Assembly (NCBI GenBank): GCA_001466705.2
Contig: LATX02000040.1
Span: forward strand, 1-36,738
Length of the DNA: 36,738 bases
Origin: Moniliophthora roreri
Taxonomy: Eukaryota; Basidiomycota; Agaricomycetes; Agaricales; Marasmiaceae
Direction: 5' to 3'
How positions within the stretch are numbered: the stretch's first letter is position 1; every line of letters starts with the position of its first letter. Of this stretch, positions 1 to 10,095 are shown piece after piece. A program made the translations under genes and the position numbers. A model generated the notes under the pieces. That model was not told the DNA's origin and searched no databases. It saw only the letters and a program-made list of their open reading frames with translations.

Positions 1-62
1 TAACCCCTAACCCCTAACCCCTAACCCCTAACCCCTAACCCCTAACCCCTAACCCCTAACCC
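1..62. repeat. Telomere repeat array
   Basis: Eight perfect TAACCCC units plus a partial ninth form the very start of the window. On the G-rich strand the unit is TTAGGGG, one G longer than the common fungal TTAGGG. The C-rich strand reads 5' to 3' into the chromosome from the end, so this is a left chromosome terminus. After 62 the sequence becomes unique at once, with no visible degenerate telomere tract. Confidence 0.96.
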
Positions 63-797
63 ACAATAAAAATATCTGTCTTCCAACAAGATACCAAGCT
101 GCTTCATGGTTTTGAATATGGTGGTATAACAATGACTGGTGCGTGACTACTTGTGTTCTCTTGGCTTCATAAACTAATTTGGAGTATCAAAGTGCATACT
201 CTATTTATGTCTCAATTGTCTGGAAACTGAACTGTCTTGGTGCTTAGACAATGGAGTACACTATGTGGAGCAATTTGTCACTCTTCCAGTGTGCTCCAAC
301 ATCGCCTTCATCAAACCTGCCCTGACCGACTTCTTAGGACTCGAGTCTGCACCCAGAAACATCAGCATCACGATCAACGTCCCAGCACATTAGTCACTGT
401 AATGGTCAAATCGAGGTATCACCGTCGGTCTCACGGCCTTCCTCATACTAGTCATTGTTGAGTGGTGGTTGTGGCGGAAATCAATCGTTTCGACCCAGAT
501 CTTACGTTTAAAAACGTATAGCTGAGCCATAGTCACTGATAGAAGAACGTGCAGAAAAGTCTCTTACTCACAGGATGCTGACGGATACACGACCTTTTCA
601 CTTGGCACTAGTCAAACAGTAAGAAAGAACGAGGAACAGGAGAGGCTTTCTTATGCATCAGGGCCATTTCTATATTGAGTGTATACAGAACATGTACGCG
701 GGTCCGAATCTGTGTAAAATGATTATCAGTAGAGTAGCGACATACGAGTCAATATCACTTGCTTTCTCGCACAAACATCATGATCTTCTTGTACCAC
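63..797. other. Subtelomeric spacer with no recognisable gene
   Basis: This 735-bp stretch lies between the telomere and the first gene. I see no repeat of the telomere unit, no conserved domain in any frame and no convincing splice chain. Short open frames here (for example 237-461 plus) are not supported by composition or motifs. Confidence 0.6.
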
Positions 798-2258
798 ATG
801 CAACGAATTTCCCAGCCCAGCTCCGTTCTTCCCTTCGATCTGATACTTATGTTGATCCAATTGCTACCGTGTCCTGCGTTGCTAACGTCAGACAGAGCTA
901 TTGATATAGTCTGTCCATCATATTGAGCCGCTTCTTGACCGCTCTCCTTTATCACTGCAGTTCATGGTTAAAACATGGAATGACGCGTGCCAGGACGATG
1001 GCTTAGATTGGTACATGGGTCTTGTAGGCGAAACACCATGTAAGTAAGTAGCAGACTCTTCTCTAGCCATCCGACTCACCTACAATATAGGCCAAACGTA
1101 CGGACGTTTAAATCAGATATGTACTCTATCATGTAGGTCATCCAAGGCCTCAAGCTCTTCTCTCACTCATTCAGACAGACCACGTTGATCGGTTGGATAG
1201 ACAGCTTCCTCCTGATGTTTGCACCCTTGAAAGGAGCAAGTCTCCTTCTCCTTTTATCTTCACATCACTAACATTCGTGGGATGTAGGGGACTGCTGTTG
1301 CAATAGTATCGCCTTCTCGCTTGGTATGCTTTGCACGACGTATGTTGCACCTGACTTTTGAGAGAAGACTGAAAAATTCACGCGTAGCAGATGTCAGTAT
1401 GGAGCAGGAAGTATGAAAATAGGATTTGATGCTCGTAAGAATCTCATGTTTGGATTCCCATTTTTAAACTCATTCTGCAACTAGCTGCCGGGACATATCA
1501 AAGATATCTCGACAATTGTTCACCTCAATTTCCCCGGTCGTATGTTTATGGCATCTGGCACTAAGACCTGACTTAACTGAAACCGCATTATATAGACTGC
1601 CTACCTTCATCCAAAACGCCGTATGTGACTCTGGACTCCGTATCTTGGATGCTTTGTACGATCGTGTATTCTGGGATGATGGCAGCTGGTATGTAACCAT
1701 GGTTTGCTATTAGCAGGTTTGCGCTTAAAGAAATGGTTTCTCCCCAAGGTTCTTGTGCGTGTCATTCAGTACCTTCAATTGATCGCCAAACTCATAATTC
1801 ACTTCCCCAGCGCATGGTCGAGGGGCTTTATATTGTCAGAAGACTCCGCATTCTTCAACTGTACTATAGAACCGACCCCAACTTCGTCTGCATACACTTC
1901 ATCTCATCTGGCATTGCCGTCTGTGACACCCTACTCAACAACCTCGTCATCCAGTGTCTCCCTGTCGCCGCTCGCTACCCCTCCAGCGCAAAAACAGTCG
2001 CTTGCACTCCAGGGCGGACAGATTGCTGGTATCATAGTAGGGATCACAGCGCTGCTCGCAATGGGAATGCTTTTTGGATGGATCGTCTATCGACGTCGGG
2101 TGCTTAATCGGCCTTCGATGCCTCCGCCGCCGGATGGCAATCAATACCACACGGTTCCTCCAGAAATGAGAACGGTGTTTTCTAAACCAAGAGGAAGAGA
2201 AACAGAACGCCGGTATAGTGACGCCGGTCGAGTCTTGATCGACAAGCGTCCACGGTAG
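798..2258 (+). CDS. Cys-rich single-pass membrane protein (CCCNS-type, basidiomycete)
   Basis: Ten exons can be chained: 798-908, 961-1039, 1091-1132, 1179-1239, 1288-1339, 1391-1434, 1485-1539, 1596-1688, 1717-1748, 1840-2258. The protein starts MQRISQPSSV with a hydrophobic signal segment. Landmarks are DWYMGLVGETPC, LPPDVC, DCCCNSIAFSLGMLC, LPTFIQNAVCD, then a Ser/Thr stalk, a transmembrane helix (IAGIIVGITALLAMG...), a YRRR stop-transfer and a short Pro-rich tail. The GETPC, CCCNS and IQ.AVC motifs are ones I associate with a widespread, functionally unassigned Agaricomycete family of secreted/TM proteins. All joins keep frame except exon 4 to 5, where the G-run at 1287-1290 is one base out of frame. 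An alternative acceptor after CAATAG (about 1304) restores frame but deletes the CCC core. It may be a fresh pseudogene, or the assembly may have one extra G. Confidence 0.75.
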
Positions 2259-2391
2259 ACTAAAGGTGTACAGTGTCTTGAGTAACATTAGTATTAGGAA
2301 GTAATACACTACAATGAAATTTACAGATATAGAACTACTTGGGACACCCATTACACACAGGCCGCTCGAAGCACTAAGGGGAACTGTCGCG

Positions 2392-3926
2392 TTACATCCT
2401 CATAACCTCGGGTCTGATAACTGATACTGGCCTAGAGTCCACAATCCAATGCCCGTTGCTATTTGTACTTCCAGACGATCTATCTTCCCTGCCTCCAGGA
2501 AACTGCCGTTTCAAGTTCAGGAGCCGCCACGAAGGCCTTCTTCGTACAGGAAGCGGTTCCCGATTTTCACCAAACAGGCGTTCTCTCCAATCTTCTATCT
2601 TTCTCCTTCTTGCGAGGCGTTGTCGTCGGCAGTAGATCATGAGCAGGAGAATAACGAGGAATATTCCGCCAATAATACCCAAAATGATGCCATTTCTCTC
2701 GTTGAGACGGGATCGAGCGTCGGAGTGGCTCCAAGTAGACGTCGTTGTAGTACTGTTAAGAAACTATTTCAGTTTTAAAGGGATTACAGTGAATAATTGT
2801 GGACTCACAGAGGGGAAGCAGAAGCTGGAGACGTAGAAAAAGTTGAAGGTATGAAAGGTGGTGAAGGTGTCGTGCTAAATGGGATGGACGTCTTTAGTAA
2901 CGTATCGGTCGAAAACACTGCAAAAGGCCGTACTTGGATGGTCCATTTCCCGGAGAAGTTGAGGACATTGTGGGTGGGATCGGGGATGCCGTGCTAGAAC
3001 CAGAATATGGCCAGCCATCGAAGCTAGAATTGAGAAATGCATACTTTGCGTCCGGGGTGCTCGAACCCCCATCACCTGTAGAGGATGAGGTATTGTGATC
3101 TCCGGTTGCGGGCAAGTTTGAGATGGGCGGGCTACCCGGAGGTGCGATACGTGAACTAATAGGATCATTAGACAAGTCCCAGAAATTACAAACGATCCCT
3201 ACGTGGAAGTGGTATCCGTGGGTGGGACGTCGGTGGTAGAACTTGCGGAGTTGTTGGGTAAGGGGCTTACGGTATTAACTCTCGTGATGATTCTATGCGT
3301 GAAGTAGTTTAGGAAGTTGATCGTTCATGAGCAATTTCAACCTTACAACGTTGATGCCGAAGGGTTATTGATGGTGGGCCGGACGGTGGGTCGAACGGTG
3401 GGGGAAACGGTGGTGGGTTGAACGGTGGGTTGAACGGTGGGGGAAACGGTGGGTTGAACGGCGGATTGGACTATGCTACCGGCAAAGCCACAAGTATCGC
3501 TGCCTGTAACACTGATTTGATGACCAGGTGATATCTGTTCTGGTCGTTGTTCGACGGGGAGGCTGTTAAGATATCAGCGCAGAGAACTAGCTCATGGATG
3601 CCGAGCGTACAAGACTCCCTTCACCAAAAATTGCCTGAAGATCTCGCATCTCAGCAAGATGCGCACGTCTAAATGAAAACGCTACTCACCCGGCCTTTGG
3701 AAACTGTACCTCAATTTCCCCACTCGAATCGCCCTGCGGTATAGGTATCGCCTGCCCAAATTCACTCTGGTCGTTCGCGTTAATTACAAGAATTCCAAAA
3801 GACGGTGGGTCTCCGTGTTCTCGTGTCCATGAAAGCTTTGCAGGTTGGCAGGATTGCGTAGAGCTAAAGGAAGAACTGATCTGGACTGCCTCGCTACCTG
3901 GCAAAGGAAAACCCGCGAAGAAAATG
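2392..3926 (-). CDS. Single-pass receptor-like protein B, Ig-like ectodomain and PTV-repeat stalk
   Basis: The ectodomain exon is 3690-3926, reading IFFAGFPLPG...AKLSWTREHGDPPSF...GEIEVQFPKAG. It has the same Trp-containing beta-rich pattern and phase-2 end as the other receptors in this window. Stalk exons follow: one with QPTVSPTVQPTVQPT repeats (within 3340-3530), then further Ser/Thr/Pro exons down to about 2830. The last exon (2392-2752) gives a transmembrane helix (ILGIIGGIFLVILLLMIYC), CRRQRLARRRK and a 70-residue basic tail ending PEVMRM. One stalk join needs a roughly 100-nt intron starting at a weak GTTCTA donor to keep frame. The start codon and first exon were not resolved: upstream of 3926 no 17-nt first exon closes in phase 2. 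Role unknown; a surface sensor or adhesin is an inference. Confidence 0.65.
3373..3464 (-). repeat. 12-bp minisatellite coding a Thr/Pro stalk
   Basis: Imperfect tandem copies of GGTGGGTTGAAC and GGTGGGGGAAAC run across this segment. On the minus strand they lie in the stalk frame of receptor B and encode PTVQPTVSPTV-type repeats, a typical O-mannosylation substrate. The unit length is a multiple of three, so copy-number change would not break the frame. Confidence 0.8.
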
Positions 3927-4516
3927 CTGTGTGGTGAGACGATGATTAGTACATTTGAATATTGGGGTTTTGCGAAGAACGGAACACAGAAACTTGCAGT
4001 GGAATAGATAAAAATGAGCGTAATGAGCGTGAACCGAATGCACGCTGGTGGAACGGAAACATGTCTAGCATGTCCGAGAGCAAGGGTAAAGCGAGCAAAA
4101 TAGCATCAATGAAACGCACCTCGATCCAAGAGCTGCTCTAGATATAGCTTCCATTCAAGATGATCATGATCAGGATGCACTGCGCGAACACCATCGTTTG
4201 AGATAGTTGATGAAGTGTAACCTGTTGAAGATGAGGACCACATGACTGTATTCTGATGCCTATACTCGCTGATCTCGCTAGTGAGGCGAGGGGAAGAGGA
4301 GGCGGCGAACAAGACGCAAAAACGATAGTGATGGTAAAACGCTGTGTACGTCTGTTCGAACATTCTAGACCAAAGCCCTTTCCACGGCCTTCTATGACCT
4401 TCCATATCATTCCGAGCAAACTCCGATTTCATTACACTACATACTCAAGCGACATAGCCGTGACGGTATCATAGCGACGGCGTATCTACTACAAGGCAAT
4501 GAAGTTAGTGTTCTCG

Positions 4517-5000
4517 TCAGGCAGTGTAAGCGTACTTGCATTCGCATTCACAGCAAATACCATGGATGATGGGACCACGATCATGGAATGTCAAGCGAGC
4601 AATGGATCTATCTCGTAGATCAAGCATCAGATGGGACATCATGACACTGGCGGCATTTTCGAATCGGTGAACTACACCCACGGTCTTTAGAAAAGGAAGT
4701 TTACATGTTACTGAAATTGGTGTAAAGGATTTCATGTACTCCTGATCAATCTCGTAAGAGTACTGTAAATCAGAAAATCCCGGTCCACATGAGCGAGAGT
4801 TGAATTTATCAGTCAAATGAGACCTCGAACGAATAGCAGAAGGCTCTCACCGTCAACACAACGATGTTGGGGACACTCGCAAAAGTTATTATCCTTTGTA
4901 GATGTTAGTGATGTAGTCAAACGACACTACAGCACATACCCAAGTTCATCTCCATTCTAAACCCAACAACTCTCTCTCATGGTTACGCTTCACAAACTAC
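4517..5000 (-). pseudogene. 3' relic of a basidiomycete multi-pass membrane protein
   Basis: On the minus strand an exon near 4840-4890 reads IITFASVPNIVVLT and the ORF at 4517-4816 contains RFENAASVMMSHLMLDLRD. These resemble the last helix and C-terminal 'SRLMLNLR' signature of the multi-pass family common in mushroom-forming fungi (DUF6533/6534-like, from memory). No convincing N-terminal half is present upstream (5000-5640), and the two segments do not join into a full frame. I read it as a truncated relic. It could also be the 3' end of a gene whose 5' exons I failed to find. Confidence 0.4.
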
Positions 5001-6172
5001 TGGGGCCAAATTGAGGTAGTCTCGACTTGATGCACGTCACATCTAATACGATCACTCCCAACCAAAGCGCAATAATACCTTTATATGACGGTCAATGCGC
5101 GGCGCCTGATGCAAAGAAATCAACTTACAAATTCCCCTTTAGTAATGTAGTGCCGGCTATTAGCATGAGCCGGACTTACTGTACCGATGGGACTGGGTTG
5201 GGTGACCTAGAACTCGATACAAACGACCATTGAGCCCGATTGAACCGATTATTGCAATGGAACACAGAGAAAAGTTATTCACGAAGCCGTTCGCAACCAT
5301 TCCCACCGCCATAAACCCCAAAGTAACCAATACTAACCAATTTTTCCCGTAAAGAGCGTACGCTTCCAGAATGAGGAGTACTACACAAAAGTCAGAAGCG
5401 GTGCTTCACCCAAAAGAACGAAGACATATGGCTGACAACGAGTTGAACTATTGCAATCAGGAATCGGTGATACATTTGCACCTGTACAAGGATAGCTTCC
5501 TGGCTTTTACGACGGAGCTAATAGCATACCCCTTGTTTTATGAGGCTGAGACAGACACTGCGATTACTCACATCGGAACCCTCAAAAGGGTCGCTCCAAA
5601 ACGAGAATAATGATGAGTGGGCCCGACTCCATGTCGAATGTCATAAGATGAAATTTCTGCCAAAAAGGAAATATGGGGTGAGTGAGATGTTTATGCGATA
5701 CGAGTACTTACTGAACGACACATGTTCAACATAGGTTTTCCAGTTCCTGCCAAGGATCGGCGGAGTATTAGAGACCTCAAAATGTAGAAGCAACTGGGGA
5801 CGTGCACTTGGAATTGAATCTCCGCGGGGGGAGACTTGTCGCTTTGTCGTCTGACAGTGGCGTTCAAAGAGGATGGGAGGAAGATCTTTCGGAAGGAGAG
5901 CGCACATGAGGCTTATTCGGATCATATGAAGCAGCATAATGCACCAAACGAACCCGTCAAGGGAAGACGGGTGACAGATGTCATTTACTGATTCACTCCC
6001 CCACGATTTCCACACCATAAGGATTGCGTCAGATGATGATCGCTGCCTGATTTCTCCACCTTCAGACGGCACAATCAGTGAAAACAAAAAGGCCACGAAG
6101 ACGAAGAGTAAGTCACATACAGACAGGCACTGCGGAACAGATCGATCAAAGTTGACAGCATTCGCCTCCACA
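5001..6172. other. Spacer with no supported gene
   Basis: No feature is supported between the membrane relic and the PAQR pseudogene. A 191-codon open frame on the minus strand (5641-6216) overlaps the 3' end of the PAQR remnant in another frame, shows no domain and looks like chance. Confidence 0.5.
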
Positions 6173-7320
6173 TCAAACTTGCGAAGCCACTGAGCACACA
6201 CCGCCTCGCACAACATGCCAGTATTGATAACTTCCGAAAAGCGACAAGTAATGTGCCATCACGGCTATAAGGCTGCAAATGTGAAAGATCCGATGCGATA
6301 AACCAACCAAAATCGATCATTGAAGGGGAGCACGGACAAAGCAGTCGAAATAGCCAGGGGCTAGGAACTCTGGGCACCGCTCTGCACTAAATGAATCAAT
6401 GCGACACATCAAGTTAGCGTGTTCAGTGGAAGACGTACGTACTACATCAAAGCACCGGCAATGTAGGCAAGAGCCTCCGCGGGTGGCCATCGCAGGGATG
6501 CTGATTCCGAAACGTGGTTGAACTAGAACGAATCAGCGCAAGGGATCAGCAGTCACTTAATGTTGGCTTACTCCGTTACGGAAAAATCGCGTGGGCGAAT
6601 GGGAGAATAGCCACGAAGCCCAGGTAGAAAAAGGTATATGTTCGCATCCTTCGATATTCCGGGAATGCGTGCGTACCTTGAGCGCCACGGAATGTATGCC
6701 GACTGAAGTGAGGAATCACTATAGCAATAGGGCGCTCATACCCGTTCTCTAGACTCACCTGTCTCTGAAAACGATATCAACGCAATGTAAAAATTCCTGT
6801 ATTGACGATCGCAAAGCAAATGCGTAGTGAAGTGTCGGAAAGTAGTTGACGGTTCCGAGGAGAGGTATGCCTAGAGAATCTCCATGAGGAAGCGTATGAT
6901 AACCAGCATCAACGACATTCTCACCAAAGTAATCAACTCGATTCGCCCAACGCACCATCTTGAAAAACATTTGGGTCAGACAAATGAACCGTTGTTCCGA
7001 CAACTATGGATCATGTAGCTCCTTCGAGTGGTATAAATGTGCGTGGACAACAGCTGAGCGTGTGGAGCAGACGGCGTATCCTAAAAAGAAAGAAATTCGA
7101 TACTGTCCGGGAGATCTCGGGGTAATTGGAGCAAAACCAGACCGCTGATGATTCCGCCCGCAAGATGAGTCCAGATGTTCACCAAAATATAAAGAGCTGT
7201 TCTGATATCCACTGGTCTCGTTATGCCACCCTGCAATTATCTTGGCGCAACCAAGATCGATGAGTTGTCTTTTCTCCAGGAAGGAAGTCGATCGTATAAA
7301 AGACATAGAATGCTGTATAT
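6173..7320 (-). pseudogene. PAQR / AdipoR-haemolysin III family pseudogene
   Basis: Family landmarks appear in order on the minus strand: LPSWRKDNSSIL (7297-7240), HNET then VNIWTHLAGG (about 7165-7210), FFLGYAVCSTRSAVVH, a clean 54-nt intron joining VDYFG to IPLLGTVNYFPTLHYAF (6840-6935), RMRTYTFFYLGFVAILPFAHA, WPPAEALAYIAGALMY, ERCPEFLAPGYFD, and SHRIFHICSLIAVMAHY with the C-terminus at 6173. The HNET, PG.FD and SH.IFH motifs are diagnostic for the seven-helix PAQR family; fungal Izh proteins act in sterol/zinc homeostasis. Breaks are several: an extra base in the T-run opposite 6582-6586, a stop before SHRIFH with no AG acceptor, no usable AG between HNET and VNIWTH, and a stop after SKELHDP. 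Together they argue for real decay, not one assembly error. Confidence 0.8.
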
Positions 7321-7600
7321 CGTAGGATGTGGTGGTAGAAAGTAAACGTTACACACGAGGTTACACGTGGTGTTCCCTTTGATGATCGCGGAATGCCGAT
7401 TATGCAATAGGCGTCTGTACAAGGGCCTCCGCGGGCGAGCTCGAATGATAGAATTTCAATTACAGAAGAATCAGAATAACAACTCAGGTACAATGAGGTA
7501 CAATGAATTCAAATTCCGTGCTTCTACCCACTTGCTACCCGCACAACTTTAAATCCAACATGATCAGTACGTGATCTCAGTATTAGTAAACTCGCATTAC

Positions 7601-8966
7601 TTATCGTCTTGTTACCTCACCCGCATCACCTGCCCCGACATTGTTCCCTTCAACCTTCTCCGAAATAACCGTGAGGTCTGTAGAGGGACGTAGTGGCCGG
7701 TGTTTTTCGGACAGGCTACCCTTCCTCCATAACTGCGAGACTGAATCCGATGGTGCGAGAGAGATATCATCCAATTCAGATGGATGAGATACCCTTGTAT
7801 GTGATTTTTCTCCAAAATTATAGCGCGGTGAGGGACTGAAGATCCATTTTTCCTTGTCGAAGATACTACCGGAAGGAGCACCATCGCGCTTCCTTTGACG
7901 GTATCTGAGATATAATAAGATCAAGGCGAGTAAGGCAAGGACGCCCAAAAGTGTCCCTAAAACAGCACCAATAACACTCCACCGCGTGGCTGATTGGGGA
8001 CTGATGGCAGGAGTATTTGGTGAGGATTCGACTGCATTGGTTGAACTTGAACTAGAAGTGAAGATTGTGGTGGGTGTGTAAAAAGAGGACATGGTCGGCG
8101 TCGTAGCCGTGCTCGACTTGTCACGAACGGGTAGAACACTAAAATAAAGATATGAGCGATCAAAGACTAGATTCTGCATAATCGCGAGCCGAACCTGCTG
8201 CTGTTGAATCTACCGAGTACAGTTAGCGTCCCGTACCGACAGATAACCGGAGAAATGTAGCTCACAACAGGCTAGGTGTCCCAGTTCCAACGGACAACTG
8301 TTCACCTGCCGTCCTTCCGATCATAGCTGTCGTTGGTACGGTTGTAGAGGTTGCAAAGTTATCCGATGGGATCGTTGTTGGAGTAGTAGCCGATACGCTT
8401 GGGCTGGCTTGGCTCAGTCAAATCTCAGGGAAGACGAGGGATTAGTCAAATACCTTGTTGTAGACATAGTTATCCGCCCATCCGGCGTATATGTTTTACC
8501 GAATCTGAAAGAATTTCTCCTTCTGTACCTCCTGGACACAACAGTGGGACTCACAGAAGAGGGATCTCGAGATGATAGGTCCTAGGCTGGATGTTATTGT
8601 AGTGATTCTACTCGAGCTGAATGACCATACCCAGTTTGCGTTGCAACGAATGTAAATGTTCCATGTGTTTGACCCGGACTCACAGGCACGAGAAATTGGC
8701 TTGCTGAATTCGAATCCGGGGGATGTTCTTGTACCAGCGATACAATATATGTTGCAGGTACAGCTAATCCATTCCAGACCGCAGTAGCTGGCACGTTGAC
8801 TGTTCCTTCAGGCGGAATGGATAAGGAAAACTTGCTAGAATTGTCCAATTTTCCCCAAGCGATGGACCTGCATCTCGGAATTGAAGTAGAGAATATCCTG
8901 TGCCGGAAACTGTCAGTCAAACCGCTGGCGCAGGTAGTTCTCTGCTCACAACAAAGGAATGAGCAT
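7601..8966 (-). CDS. Single-pass receptor-like protein D, Ig-like ectodomain
   Basis: Six exons close perfectly: 8950-8966, 8631-8897, 8555-8581, 8454-8504, 8266-8412, 7601-8138, giving 348 residues. Every intron is phase 2. The start MLIPLL lies in a 17-nt first exon. The ectodomain includes TVNVPATAVWNGLAVPATY and GQTHGTFTFVATQTG, continuing GTYHLEIPLL across the next intron. A Ser/Thr-rich stalk spans about 105-220, a transmembrane helix about 223-246 (SVIGAVLGTLLGVLALLALI) and a basic YRQRKR stop-transfer follows. The cytosolic tail is about 100 residues with Ser-rich and acidic patches and lacks the C-terminal DWAL coiled coil of its paralogues. The signal peptide is less hydrophobic than in the others; an alternative acceptor 12 nt upstream of 8897 is possible. 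Function unknown; surface location is a firm inference. Confidence 0.85.
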
Positions 8967-8986
8967 GTAAAAGAACGTATTTAGAT

Positions 8987-10080
8987 TCAAAAGAACGATA
9001 AAGATGGGGGAAAGTCAGAACGGGAACGTAACATTGCCATCATGGCTGTTTTTGAGAACGAGCTGTGGGCTACCATCATCAACAAAATTTGAGCCGTAGA
9101 CGTATTCCTGACATTCATCAATATCAAGAACTCTGATACGTCATTGCTAGCTGGATTTCTGCAGTTGACTCCCCCGGAAAAATGAGAGTACATATCTCGC
9201 TCATACCTGTGGGCCATTCTTGATCCAAATCGTCTTTAAAGCACTCGATTAAGTGTAGAATCGTCGAACGAGGGGGCCCTTGAATCTGGGAAACGTTGAT
9301 GATCATGGAAGGTGAAGGTTGATATCATGGCTATAGAGCTGAAGCCGTGGGATATTGAGACTGTGCCTCATAATACATGTGGATTGACGTGATGGTACGG
9401 CTACTGAGAAGTGCTGACGATTCTCGAGATGCGTAATCCGTAGGAATGCTGACCAAGAAGATGGGCTCAGATGACCGAAGCTCTGATGAATATGAGCGAA
9501 AGATAAGGTTAGCCTAGCCCCAACTGATCTCCGTAGTCCCAAACATTCTCATCAGTAGCGGGTGATGGCGAGCCCTGTTCCCGAGGTCCAAGGGAACATT
9601 TGAACGCGACACAGATCGACATCCAGTCCCTGAGCGTTCGACCTGTCTATAGTGACAGACCCCGTCGAGAATCTCGATAATCGAACATCCGAGGATTCAG
9701 ACAAATTAGAGCAAAACTGTTCGGCAAATGCCGCCATCAATTCAGCTTCCGCCTTGAACACGGCCTGAACAAGAACCATCACCTTCTACGGGCTTTCGTT
9801 GTCATGGGTGCCGATACCCCATTTGAACCTTCGTGCCGCTTGGGCGGGATGTGATTACTCACGGTTACGGAAACATGTGTTCAATAAACGCACTATACGG
9901 GTGAGTTCAAAGTTAAGTTACAAGTCCGGGTTAATTTATGACAAGTTTGAAGCATCTGCGTTCGATCCCGTTTGGAAAAGCGCCAGATACATCAGGGGAT
10001 TTACATCGATTGCGCCCCCGATCTATGCTTCAGTATTATATATAAGGGTCCCAATTCTATCACTCCAAATCACTCAAGTC
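8987..10080. other. Spacer with possible minus-strand gene remnant
   Basis: On the minus strand, exon-like segments can be read near 9210-9306 (IINVSQIQGPPRSTILHL) and 9020-9125 (VLDIDECQEYVYGSNFV, ending VTFPF and a stop), separated by a possible GT-AG intron. I do not recognise the protein and could not connect the segments to a start. The open frame at 9552-9782 minus may belong to it. The rest, up to the transcription-factor promoter, shows no feature. Confidence 0.3.
10037..10045 (+). promoter_or_regulatory. TATA box of the Zn2Cys6 factor gene
   Basis: TATATATAAG-type sequence lies about 55 bp upstream of the ATG at 10096, in the direction of the downstream gene. Confidence 0.55.
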
Positions 10081-10095
10081 CCTTTCGATTTCGCC

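Noticed and set aside
1470..1700. Minus-strand receptor fragment containing TTGEIEVNN
   Set aside because: The resemblance to GEIEVQF of receptor B is short; the plus strand here carries well-phased exons of the Cys-rich gene, which explain the sequence.
5641..6216. 191-codon open frame on the minus strand
   Set aside because: It overlaps the PAQR C-terminus in another frame, shows no domain, and length alone is not evidence in this composition.
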